Positions 1 to 5,765 of a stretch of 6,209 nucleotides of DNA are shown here, piece after piece. A model generated the notes under the pieces. The model was not told the origin of the DNA, ran no database searches, and worked only from the letters and a program-made list of their open reading frames with translations. This DNA is from JALYIM01 sp040003205 (GTDB taxonomy: Bacteria; Acidobacteriota; Terriglobia; Terriglobales; Acidobacteriaceae): contig JBDUDA010000185.1 of NCBI GenBank assembly GCA_040003205.1, forward strand, positions 1 to 6,209. The letters run 5' to 3'. A program made the position numbers and the translations under genes. Positions within the stretch are counted from its first letter, which is position 1, and the number at the start of each line of letters is the position of its first letter.

Positions 1-2
1 GT

Positions 3-683
3 CAACTGCTCGGCACCCCAATAGTTGTCGCTGCGTTCGATGATCACCTGCTTATCCTGTTCGGCCGTGACAAAACGAAATGGTCCCGATCCAATGGGAT
101 GAGTGCTGATCTCTGCGCCGCTGCCGTAGGGAACGATCCCGATCGCCGGCCCTGCGAGATTCCACAGCAGAGTGGCGAACGGTTCCTTCAAGTGAAAAAT
201 CACGGTGTAATCGTCGGCGGCGTCAATGTGATCCACGAAGCGATAAGCGGCAGATTTGGTGCTGCGTATTTTTCCTTGCAGCAGAGAGTCGAACGTCCAC
301 TTAACATCGCGCGAGAGAAGAGGGCGCCCATCATGAAACTGCACGCCCTGGCGAAGATGAAAAACGTAAGTGCGCGCGTCGGGGACCTCCCAACGCTCGG
401 CCAGTCCCGGCTGAACGTTCAGATGGATGTCGCGGGTAAGCAAGTCATCGAATATCAGGTCGTCAATGCGCTCGGAGACGGCGTCCAGTCCAACGCGCGG
501 ATCAAGATTCGTTGGACTGCTCTCGATAATCATCACCAGAGTATCGGGATCGGGTTTTGACGAGCAGGAAGCGAGAAACAATAGAAACGCAAAAAGCGAC
601 AGAAGCCGAACTACGAGGCGTGTTGCGGACAAGGAAGGCCATCTAAGAAGGATGGTCGCAGGTGTTCCCGTTTCCTCACGCAT
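3..683 (-). CDS. Peptide-type ABC transporter substrate-binding lipoprotein (SBP family 5), C-terminus beyond the window
   Basis: Extracytoplasmic solute receptor of an oligopeptide/dipeptide-type ABC importer. I translated the minus strand from the ATG at 683-681 to the window edge: 227 residues, no stop. A hydrophobic stretch at about residues 24-39 ends in a lipobox LASC with the acceptor Cys at residue 40, followed by SSKPDPD, so it should be a membrane-anchored lipoprotein. Family 5 hallmarks follow: SPTNLDP (56-62), PGLAERWEV (92-100), TYVFHLRQGVQFHDG (105-119), RDVKWTF (125-131), HPIGSGPFRF (195-204) and ERSDNYWG (216-223). These match the PF00496 pattern; usual family length is 500-600 residues, so over half is missing. 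The ATG overlaps the anmK stop by 8 bp (ATGCGTGA), implying coupled translation. The n-region is long, and a TTG at 632-630 would give a more typical signal peptide with Cys at residue 23, so the exact start is open. The ligand cannot be read from this part. Gene context suggests murein peptides, as inference only. Confidence 0.9.
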   Translation of the reverse strand, partial: MREETGTPATILLRWPSLSATRLVVRLLSLFAFLLFLASCSSKPDPDTLVMIIESSPTNLDPRVGLDAVSERIDDLIFDDLLTRDIHLNVQPGLAERWEVPDARTYVFHLRQGVQFHDGRPLLSRDVKWTFDSLLQGKIRSTKSAAYRFVDHIDAADDYTVIFHLKEPFATLLWNLAGPAIGIVPYGSGAEISTHPIGSGPFRFVTAEQDKQVIIERSDNYWGAEQL

Positions 684-1827
684 AGGAAATTTTCCCAAGT
701 ATCGCGGGCCGCGTTGCGCCGGTTGCGGACGGAATATTTGAGGGCTTCCGGTTCCATGTCTGGTAAGCAAGCAAGGCAAAGGCGACGGCTTCCTTGGCGT
801 CGGAAGGCAATCCAAATTCGTCCGAAGTGTGAACGGTGATTCCTAGCGACTGCGACACTTGCGACAGCATCTTCATTAGCGTGGGATTGTGACAGCCGCC
901 GCCGGAGACGATCAACTGCTGAAACCTGCCGCGTGGGAGAACCAGTCGCTGTAGCGCATCGGCGATGGAGCGAGCGGTCAATGCGGTTGCGGTGGCGATA
1001 ACGTCATTCGCATTTCCGCTGCGGCAAAGCTCAATGAATCGTGTGACGAATTCACGGCCGAACTCTTCGCGCCCCGCAGTCTTGGGAGGGTTACCTCGGA
1101 AAAATGGGGAGCGCAGGATCCCGGCGATCACCGAATCGATCACTGCCCCGGACGCAGCTACCCGGCCATCTTTGTCGTAACGGCGGCCGAACAAGCTCTC
1201 CATCACCGCATCAATCACCATATTTCCCGGACCGGTATCGAAAGCAAAAACTCGCTCGGCGGAAGCGGCGGCGGGAATGGCGGTCAGGTTGGCAATGCCT
1301 CCAATGTTGAGCACGACGCGTCCGATTTTGTTGTCGCGAAACCAGTAATAATCCAGGTAGGGAACCAGGGGTGCACCTTTTCCGCCGGCAGCCATATCCG
1401 CGGGGCGAAAGTCGGAAACCACAGGGACGCCGACTCTCGCCGCAATGACCGCCGCTTCGCCGGTCTGCCATGTGACTGCAATGTTGCGTCCGAGAAATTT
1501 GCTTGAGTCGCCTCGGTGATAGAGAGTCTGACCATGACAGCCTACTAGTTCGATCTTTGTGCGGAATTTACGTGCCGTCTCTAAAAGAGCGTCAGCGTAC
1601 AGCTCTCCAAGAAGAAAGTTGAGGCTCGCGAGGTCGGCAACGCTCGCTTGCTTCGCGTTCATAAATCCTAAGACGGTTCGGCGGACATGTTTCGGATAGG
1701 GAACCTCAAGGGCGCCTACAATTTTCAGGCTTGAGGTTTTAACGGCGGAAGTTGTGCGAGGAAATTTCACCAACGCTACATTGATGCCATCGGCGGAGGT
1801 GCCACTCATCACTCCGGCAACAATCAT
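676..1827 (-). CDS. anmK: Anhydro-N-acetylmuramic acid kinase
   Basis: Cytoplasmic sugar kinase that hydrolyses the 1,6-anhydro bond of anhMurNAc while phosphorylating it with ATP, giving MurNAc-6-phosphate for murein recycling. The 383 residues match the usual 360-390. Visible ASKHA/AnmK motifs: phosphate loop MSGTSADG (7-14), GCHGQTLYH (96-104), QTGE (121-124), SDFRPADMAAGGKGAP (138-153), NIGGIANLT (174-182), FDTGPGNMVID (196-206), SGGGCHNPTLM (308-318) and AKEAVAFALLA (344-354). The C-terminus has the typical NIPSATGA...ILGKI ending. All expected active-site blocks are present, so it should be active. One small deviation is Asn16 in DGIN, where E. coli and Pseudomonas enzymes have Asp. The ATG overlaps the nagZ stop in ATGA (4 bp), with a weak GGGA six bases upstream inside nagZ. 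The 3' end overlaps the SBP gene by 8 bp. It follows nagZ, whose product supplies its substrate, which supports the call. Confidence 0.97.
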   Translation of the reverse strand: MIVAGVMSGTSADGINVALVKFPRTTSAVKTSSLKIVGALEVPYPKHVRRTVLGFMNAKQASVADLASLNFLLGELYADALLETARKFRTKIELVGCHGQTLYHRGDSSKFLGRNIAVTWQTGEAAVIAARVGVPVVSDFRPADMAAGGKGAPLVPYLDYYWFRDNKIGRVVLNIGGIANLTAIPAAASAERVFAFDTGPGNMVIDAVMESLFGRRYDKDGRVAASGAVIDSVIAGILRSPFFRGNPPKTAGREEFGREFVTRFIELCRSGNANDVIATATALTARSIADALQRLVLPRGRFQQLIVSGGGCHNPTLMKMLSQVSQSLGITVHTSDEFGLPSDAKEAVAFALLAYQTWNRKPSNIPSATGATRPAILGKISYA

Positions 1828-2960
1828 GCGCGGTCCCGCTGCTGCGACGCTTGCAATCGGATTCTACCCATCCGAATCTGCTCGCTGAATTCCCATAGTT
1901 GCCGCGAGAGGCTTTCTATTTTTGTTTGAGTCGGGAGAGCGGTCTTTCTCTTGGTTCGCAGAAACTTTTTCTTGAAGGCTGCCACGCGCACAGCAGATTC
2001 CGCTACGCGCTTCCTAAACGCCGAACTCCTTTCCGCTTCTTTGAGCAACGTCTCGTAGGAGCGAGAAACGTACTCTTCGATGTGACAGATCAGACAGACA
2101 TCACCACCTGCCCGAATGTGCTGGACGGCCGCCTGCTCGATAGGAGCGGCCTTGAGTACGCCGCCCATCTCAAGGTCGTCGGAGACAATCAATCCCCGAT
2201 ATCCAATCTTTTTCTTAAGGATCTGAGTAATCCATTTCTTCGAAAGGGAAGCGGGCGAGCCATCGTTTGTCACCTGAGGATAATTTGCGTGGCCGATGAG
2301 CACCAGCGGCATTTCGCGGCGCATGATGCGATAAGGAAGAATATCTTCATCCCATAATTTCCTGAACGACTTGTTCACGCTCGGCAACTCGTGATGAGTA
2401 TCGAGATTCGCCTCTCCCAGGCCAGGGAAATGTTTGACCGCACCCACGACCCCGGCAGATTGCAAGCCTGCGAGAAATTCGCGCGCATACAGCACTGCTT
2501 GTTTCGGATCGGCAGAGACCGCACGCGAGCTCATAACATTCTTTGAAGCCTCGAATGCCAGGTCCACGACGGGAGCGAAGTCTACGTTAAAACCCAGAGC
2601 GCGGCAGGATTCACCAATGACTTTGCCATGCTTTCGATATAGCTTTCGATCTCCAGTGGAAAATACATCGGCGGCGGCGGGTGCTCTGCCAAATACATTT
2701 CTGAAGCGGTCGACGCGGCCACCTTCCAAATCAACGCAGGTCAGCAGCGGGGCAATGACGGATTTCTGACAGTCCTGAAGAAGCTTGTGTGTCTGCGGAG
2801 CTGTCTCAATGTTTCGCGCAAACAAAATAACGCCCGCGGGCTGGATCCGTGTGAGCAACGCCTGGAGTTGACCGGACATTTCAGTTCCATCGAAGCCTAC
2901 GACCAACAGTTGGCCGATTTGACGCTTCAGATCTGAATGTTGATTCGAAGACTTAGTCAA
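1824..2960 (-). CDS. nagZ: Beta-N-acetylglucosaminidase of glycoside hydrolase family 3 (NagZ), TTG start
   Basis: Removes GlcNAc from GlcNAc-anhMurNAc(-peptides) in murein recycling. There are 378 residues; E. coli NagZ is 341. The single TIM-barrel GH3 domain shows QLLVVGFDG (17-25), VILFARN (44-50), VDLEGGRVDRF (76-86), GFNVDFAPVVDL (123-134), KHFPG (176-180) followed by the catalytic loop Asp187-Thr-His189, IGHANYP (222-228) and the nucleophile motif VSDDLEMGG (259-267). The Asp-His loop is the NagZ-type acid/base, so this is NagZ-like rather than a two-domain beta-glucosidase. No signal peptide is visible, so it should be cytoplasmic. Residues beyond about 320 form a basic tail longer than in E. 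coli. Two consensus departures: Leu181 where KHFPGH is usual, and RAVSADP (146-152) instead of RSFGSDP. The start codon is TTG at 2960-2958: an in-frame stop lies 12 bp upstream, and the first internal ATG (Met28) would delete the first barrel strand. It overlaps the mutS 3' end by 8 bp, with AAGAAGGA just upstream inside mutS. Confidence 0.95.
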   Translation of the reverse strand: MTKSSNQHSDLKRQIGQLLVVGFDGTEMSGQLQALLTRIQPAGVILFARNIETAPQTHKLLQDCQKSVIAPLLTCVDLEGGRVDRFRNVFGRAPAAADVFSTGDRKLYRKHGKVIGESCRALGFNVDFAPVVDLAFEASKNVMSSRAVSADPKQAVLYAREFLAGLQSAGVVGAVKHFPGLGEANLDTHHELPSVNKSFRKLWDEDILPYRIMRREMPLVLIGHANYPQVTNDGSPASLSKKWITQILKKKIGYRGLIVSDDLEMGGVLKAAPIEQAAVQHIRAGGDVCLICHIEEYVSRSYETLLKEAERSSAFRKRVAESAVRVAAFKKKFLRTKRKTALPTQTKIESLSRQLWEFSEQIRMGRIRLQASQQRDRA

Positions 2961-5574
2961 TTTCCTTCTTTAACTCCGCAAGCAAGTTTAACGCTTCGAG
3001 AGGGGTGAGGTGGTTCAAGTCCAGTTGACGTACACGATCAAGCACGGTTTGAGATAGCGGAGTAAAGATCGTAAGCTGCGGGGAGGATCGCGCACGTGAC
3101 ATGTGATTCGCTAATTCATCGCTCAGGTTTTGTGCGGCGTTTTCATGTTTCGCCAGGACTTCGCGCGCTCGCTCAATTACGCCTGCCGGCAAACCCGCGA
3201 GCTTGGCGACTTCGATTCCGTAGCTGCGGTCCGCAGGGCCTTCTTCTACTTTGCGCAGGAAAACAATTCCGCTGCCGGTTTCTTTCACCGACACATGATG
3301 GTTTTTCACGCCGGAGAGCTGCTCCGAAAGTTGCGTCAACTCAAAATAGTGAGTGGCGAATAACGTTTTAGCTCGGTTGCGCGCATGAATGTATTCGACG
3401 GCAGCCCATGCGATTGCCAGACCGTCGTAGGTTGCGGTACCGCGTCCGACTTCGTCGAGCAGAATTAATGATTGCGGGGTAGCTGCGTGAAGAATGGCGG
3501 CCGTCTCCGTCATCTCGACCATGAAGGTGGAGCGCCCGCGAGCAAGATTGTCGCTGGCGCCGATACGGGTGAAAATGCGATCGGTAATTCCGAGGCGCGC
3601 CGAGCGTGCCGGGACGAACGATCCCATCTGCGCCAGAATTGCGATCAGGGCGGTCTGGCGAAGGTAAGTAGATTTGCCACCCATGTTTGGCCCGGTCAAG
3701 ATCAACAAATTGTGAGTACTGGAATTCAAATACAAATCGTTGGGGACAAAGCGGTCGCCGCCCGACACGAGTTCCTGTTGCTCGATGACGGCGTGGCGTC
3801 CTTGAATTATTTCCAACTCGCCGGAGTTGTCGAATTGCGGACGGCAATAGTTGTGCAGCGCTCCGACATGCGCAAGTCCGGAAAGCACGTCAATCTCGGC
3901 CAGCGAAAGCGCGGTCTGGCGAATACGACGAGCTTCTCCGGCGATACTCGAGCGAAGTTCGGTGAACAAGCGCCGCTCGATTTCCACAATCTTTTGTTGC
4001 GCGTCGAGAATCTTCGATTCGTATTCCTTCAACTCCGGAGTAGTGAAACGCTCGGCATTGACCAGTGTCTGCTTGCGTTCGTAGTCTGCGGGGACGAGGT
4101 GCAGGTTGGGTTTCGAAATCTCGAGGTAGTATCCGAAAATCGAATTGAACTTCACTTTCAGCGAAGAGATGCCGGTGCGCTGGCGCTCCCGCTGTTCGAT
4201 TTGTGCGACAAACTGTTTGCTGTTGCGATTCAGGTCGCGAAGTTCATCGAGTTCTGCATCCACTCCGGAAGCAATCACGCCCCCATCGTTCAGCGCCAGC
4301 GGTGGTTGCGGAACGATGGTGCGATCAATGCGTTTGCGCAAATCGCCGAGCTCGTCGGTGGAAAGATAAAGAGCTTTTAGGCGCGCTGTGGTGAAATGTG
4401 CCAGAGCGGTGCGCACAGCCGGAACTTTTTCCAGCGACGCAGCCAGAGCGAGTACATCGCGGGGGTTGGCGGTTTCAAGCGTCACGCGACTGAGCAGTCG
4501 CTCTAGATCCAGAATTCCATCGAGCGCGCGCCGCAGTTCTTCGCGCGGGACCATTTGTTTCACGAGCGTGTCCACTGAATCCAGCCGGGCATTGATCTCA
4601 CCCATATCAATGGACGGCCGCAGCATCCACGAACGCAACAACCGCTTGCCCATGGGGGTGACCGTCGCATCCACTGCGCGAAACAAAGTCAGGCCAGCAT
4701 CTTCTCCTGCGAATAGAGGCTCGATCAATTCCAGATTGCGGACGGTGACCGCGTCGAGCACAAGGCAGTTCTGTCGCTCGTAAAATCCGATGCGGTCCAC
4801 GTGATCAAGAGCGCCGCGCTGGGTGGAGCGAACGTAATAAAGGATTGCCCCGGCTGCCGAGGCGGCTGCCGGCTTGCCCGCCAATCCGAAACCCTCGAGC
4901 GACAGAACACCAAAATGGTTTTCCAGTAGCGGGATCGCGTGGTCGGGAGCGAACACCCAATCGTCTAACGGAGTCTCCGTGCAATCGCGAATGGAGAAAT
5001 CGAGAGCAGGAGCCGAGCCCTCAAACAGGGGCGCGGAATTCCCATACAGAAGTTCTCTGGGTCGTAACTGCTCGAGTTCATCCTGAATCCGCCGTCCGGC
5101 ATCTTCGCCGCGAAATTCGGTGGCACGAAATTCTCCCGTGGAAAGATCCAGGGCAGCGAATCCAACGCGATCGCCATGTTGCGCGAGAGCGGCGAGAAAG
5201 TTATTTTCCTCCGAACCTAATGACGAATCGGCGGCAGTTCCGGGCGTCACGATGCGCGTCACTTCACGGCGGACGAGCTTCTTGGCCAGCCCGGCCTCTT
5301 CCATCTGCTCGCAGATTGCTACTTTAAATCCTTTGCGGATAAGTTTCGCGATGTATCCATCGGCCGCATGGTGGGGAACCCCGCACATGGGCACCGCTAA
5401 TCCTTTCTCTTTATTGCGGGACGTCAGAGTGATTTGCAGCTCCTTCGCCGCCAGAATGGCATCGTCGAAGAACAGCTCGTAGAAATCTCCCAACCGGAAG
5501 AAAAGGAGGGCGCTGGGATGGTCTTTTTTTATCGCGGCGTATTGCCGCATCAACGGGGTGGACGGCTCGTTCAT
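2953..5574 (-). CDS. mutS: DNA mismatch repair ATPase MutS
   Basis: Recognises base mismatches and small loops in DNA and, after ATP-driven clamp formation, recruits MutL. From the ATG at 5574-5572 it has 873 residues (E. coli 853). Domain I carries the mismatch-intercalating Phe-X-Glu (Phe31, Glu33 in GDFYELF) and GVPHHA (65-70); connector, lever and clamp domains span about 130-560, with FGYYLEIS (480-487) in the clamp. The ATPase has Walker A GPNMGGKST (628-636), signature GASDNLARGRSTFMVEM (672-688), Walker B LILLDEVGRGT (703-713), ATHYFEL (740-746) and DRSYGIEVAKLAGLP (782-796). The tail holds QLTIF (833-837), resembling the beta-clamp-binding pentapeptide, and LTPLEALNLLAELKK (856-870), the usual C-terminal oligomerisation helix. 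All key residues are intact. The frame stays open upstream to a TTG at 5670, but the family N-terminus begins at the ATG and a strong -10 box lies inside the extension, so I chose the ATG. No clear Shine-Dalgarno precedes it. First gene of the leftward operon. Confidence 0.98.
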   Translation of the reverse strand: MNEPSTPLMRQYAAIKKDHPSALLFFRLGDFYELFFDDAILAAKELQITLTSRNKEKGLAVPMCGVPHHAADGYIAKLIRKGFKVAICEQMEEAGLAKKLVRREVTRIVTPGTAADSSLGSEENNFLAALAQHGDRVGFAALDLSTGEFRATEFRGEDAGRRIQDELEQLRPRELLYGNSAPLFEGSAPALDFSIRDCTETPLDDWVFAPDHAIPLLENHFGVLSLEGFGLAGKPAAASAAGAILYYVRSTQRGALDHVDRIGFYERQNCLVLDAVTVRNLELIEPLFAGEDAGLTLFRAVDATVTPMGKRLLRSWMLRPSIDMGEINARLDSVDTLVKQMVPREELRRALDGILDLERLLSRVTLETANPRDVLALAASLEKVPAVRTALAHFTTARLKALYLSTDELGDLRKRIDRTIVPQPPLALNDGGVIASGVDAELDELRDLNRNSKQFVAQIEQRERQRTGISSLKVKFNSIFGYYLEISKPNLHLVPADYERKQTLVNAERFTTPELKEYESKILDAQQKIVEIERRLFTELRSSIAGEARRIRQTALSLAEIDVLSGLAHVGALHNYCRPQFDNSGELEIIQGRHAVIEQQELVSGGDRFVPNDLYLNSSTHNLLILTGPNMGGKSTYLRQTALIAILAQMGSFVPARSARLGITDRIFTRIGASDNLARGRSTFMVEMTETAAILHAATPQSLILLDEVGRGTATYDGLAIAWAAVEYIHARNRAKTLFATHYFELTQLSEQLSGVKNHHVSVKETGSGIVFLRKVEEGPADRSYGIEVAKLAGLPAGVIERAREVLAKHENAAQNLSDELANHMSRARSSPQLTIFTPLSQTVLDRVRQLDLNHLTPLEALNLLAELKKEID

Positions 5575-5595
5575 TGCAAGCGGTGGCGTGCGCGG

Positions 5596-5604
5596 ATTAT
5601 AGCA
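5596..5604 (-). promoter_or_regulatory. Extended -10 promoter of the mutS operon
   Basis: On the minus strand the sequence reads TGCTATAAT, a perfect sigma-70-type TATAAT hexamer (5601 to 5596) with the TGn extension. A -35 hexamer at 16-18 bp is not recognisable, as is common for extended -10 promoters. Transcription would start near 5588-5590, leaving a leader of about 14-16 bases before the mutS ATG at 5574, with no clear Shine-Dalgarno. Its position inside the open frame that runs to 5670 supports the ATG start. It probably drives mutS, nagZ, anmK and the SBP gene together. Confidence 0.65.
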
Positions 5605-5658
5605 AACGGGCGTGCACCGGCGGTGTGACACATGCAAAGCTGAGTTCTGAGGTCGGTG

Positions 5659-5694
5659 GGAGAAAAACAAGTCGTTGGACGTGTAATTTTCTCC
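5659..5694. repeat. 8-bp perfect inverted repeat in the divergent region
   Basis: GGAGAAAA at 5659-5666 is the exact reverse complement of TTTTCTCC at 5687-5694, with a 20-base spacer and arm centres 28 bp apart. It lies upstream of both predicted transcription starts, so it would act as DNA (a regulator site) rather than as an RNA hairpin, unless an upstream start exists. No binding protein can be named. Chance occurrence is possible. Confidence 0.45.
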
Positions 5695-5737
5695 TAGTAA
5701 CGGAAGCCGCCAGCCTGCCTTCCGCTTGCAAAGCCCA

Positions 5738-5746
5738 TGCTAGACT
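5738..5746 (+). promoter_or_regulatory. Candidate extended -10 promoter of the lptF-like gene
   Basis: The plus strand reads TGCTAGACT: the TGn extension followed by TAGACT, which matches TATAAT at four of six positions. It ends 19 bp before the ATG at 5766, nearly the same distance as the mutS -10 box from its ATG (21 bp). No -35 hexamer is recognisable at the right distance. If used, the leader would be about 12-14 bases, and the AAGGGA at 5749-5754 would lie at or before the transcript start rather than act as a Shine-Dalgarno. The call rests on a short degenerate match. Confidence 0.4.
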
Positions 5747-5765
5747 CCAAGGGAACGGCTCGCCG

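Larger units (their letters stand above)
5574..5731. repeat. 10-bp inverted pair flanking the divergent region
   Basis: TTGCAAGCGG at 5574-5583, immediately before (and including the A of) the mutS ATG, is the exact reverse complement of CCGCTTGCAA at 5722-5731, upstream of the lptF-like promoter. A related word, TGCAAAGC, is at 5633-5640 and again at 5727-5734, so the second site is shared by both patterns. The repeat is directly visible; a role as operator is conjecture. The word CGCTTGCAA also occurs inside nagZ (1848-1856), so it may simply be common in this genome. Confidence 0.35.
5575..5765. other. Divergent mutS / lptF intergenic region
   Basis: These 191 bp separate the start codons of the leftward mutS operon and the rightward lptF-like gene. 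They hold an extended -10 box for each direction, near each gene, and between them an 8-bp perfect inverted repeat (arms 5659-5666 and 5687-5694) plus weaker repeats. No terminator is expected here and none was recognised. No small gene is supported: the upstream continuation of the mutS frame (to 5670) lacks family-like sequence. Confidence 0.85.

Noticed and set aside
99..560. 153-codon plus-strand frame at the left edge
   Set aside because: Antisense to the solute-binding protein gene, whose minus-strand translation carries clear family 5 motifs and a lipobox.
1899..2357. 152-codon plus-strand frame
   Set aside because: Antisense shadow of nagZ with no domain-like features.
3368..3847. 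159-codon minus-strand frame overlapping mutS in another frame
   Set aside because: Arg/Pro/His-rich translation typical of an out-of-frame reading of the MutS ATPase region.
3472..4380. 302-codon open frame on the plus strand, antisense to mutS
   Set aside because: It lies wholly inside the well-conserved mutS gene, its translation shows no recognisable domain, and long antisense frames are expected opposite GC-rich coding sequence.
5575..5670. 32-residue N-terminal extension of MutS to the TTG at 5670
   Set aside because: It has no family-like sequence, starts with TTG, and contains the predicted -10 box; the ATG at 5574 gives the normal MutS N-terminus.
5659..5694. The 8-bp inverted repeat as a Rho-independent terminator
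   Set aside because: The stem is A/T-rich with a 20-base loop, no T-run follows the stem in either direction, and no transcript is expected to end between two divergent genes.
5726..5731. TTGCAA as a -35 hexamer for the lptF-like gene
   Set aside because: Only 9 bp separate it from the candidate -10 box TAGACT, far short of the usual 16-18 bp.
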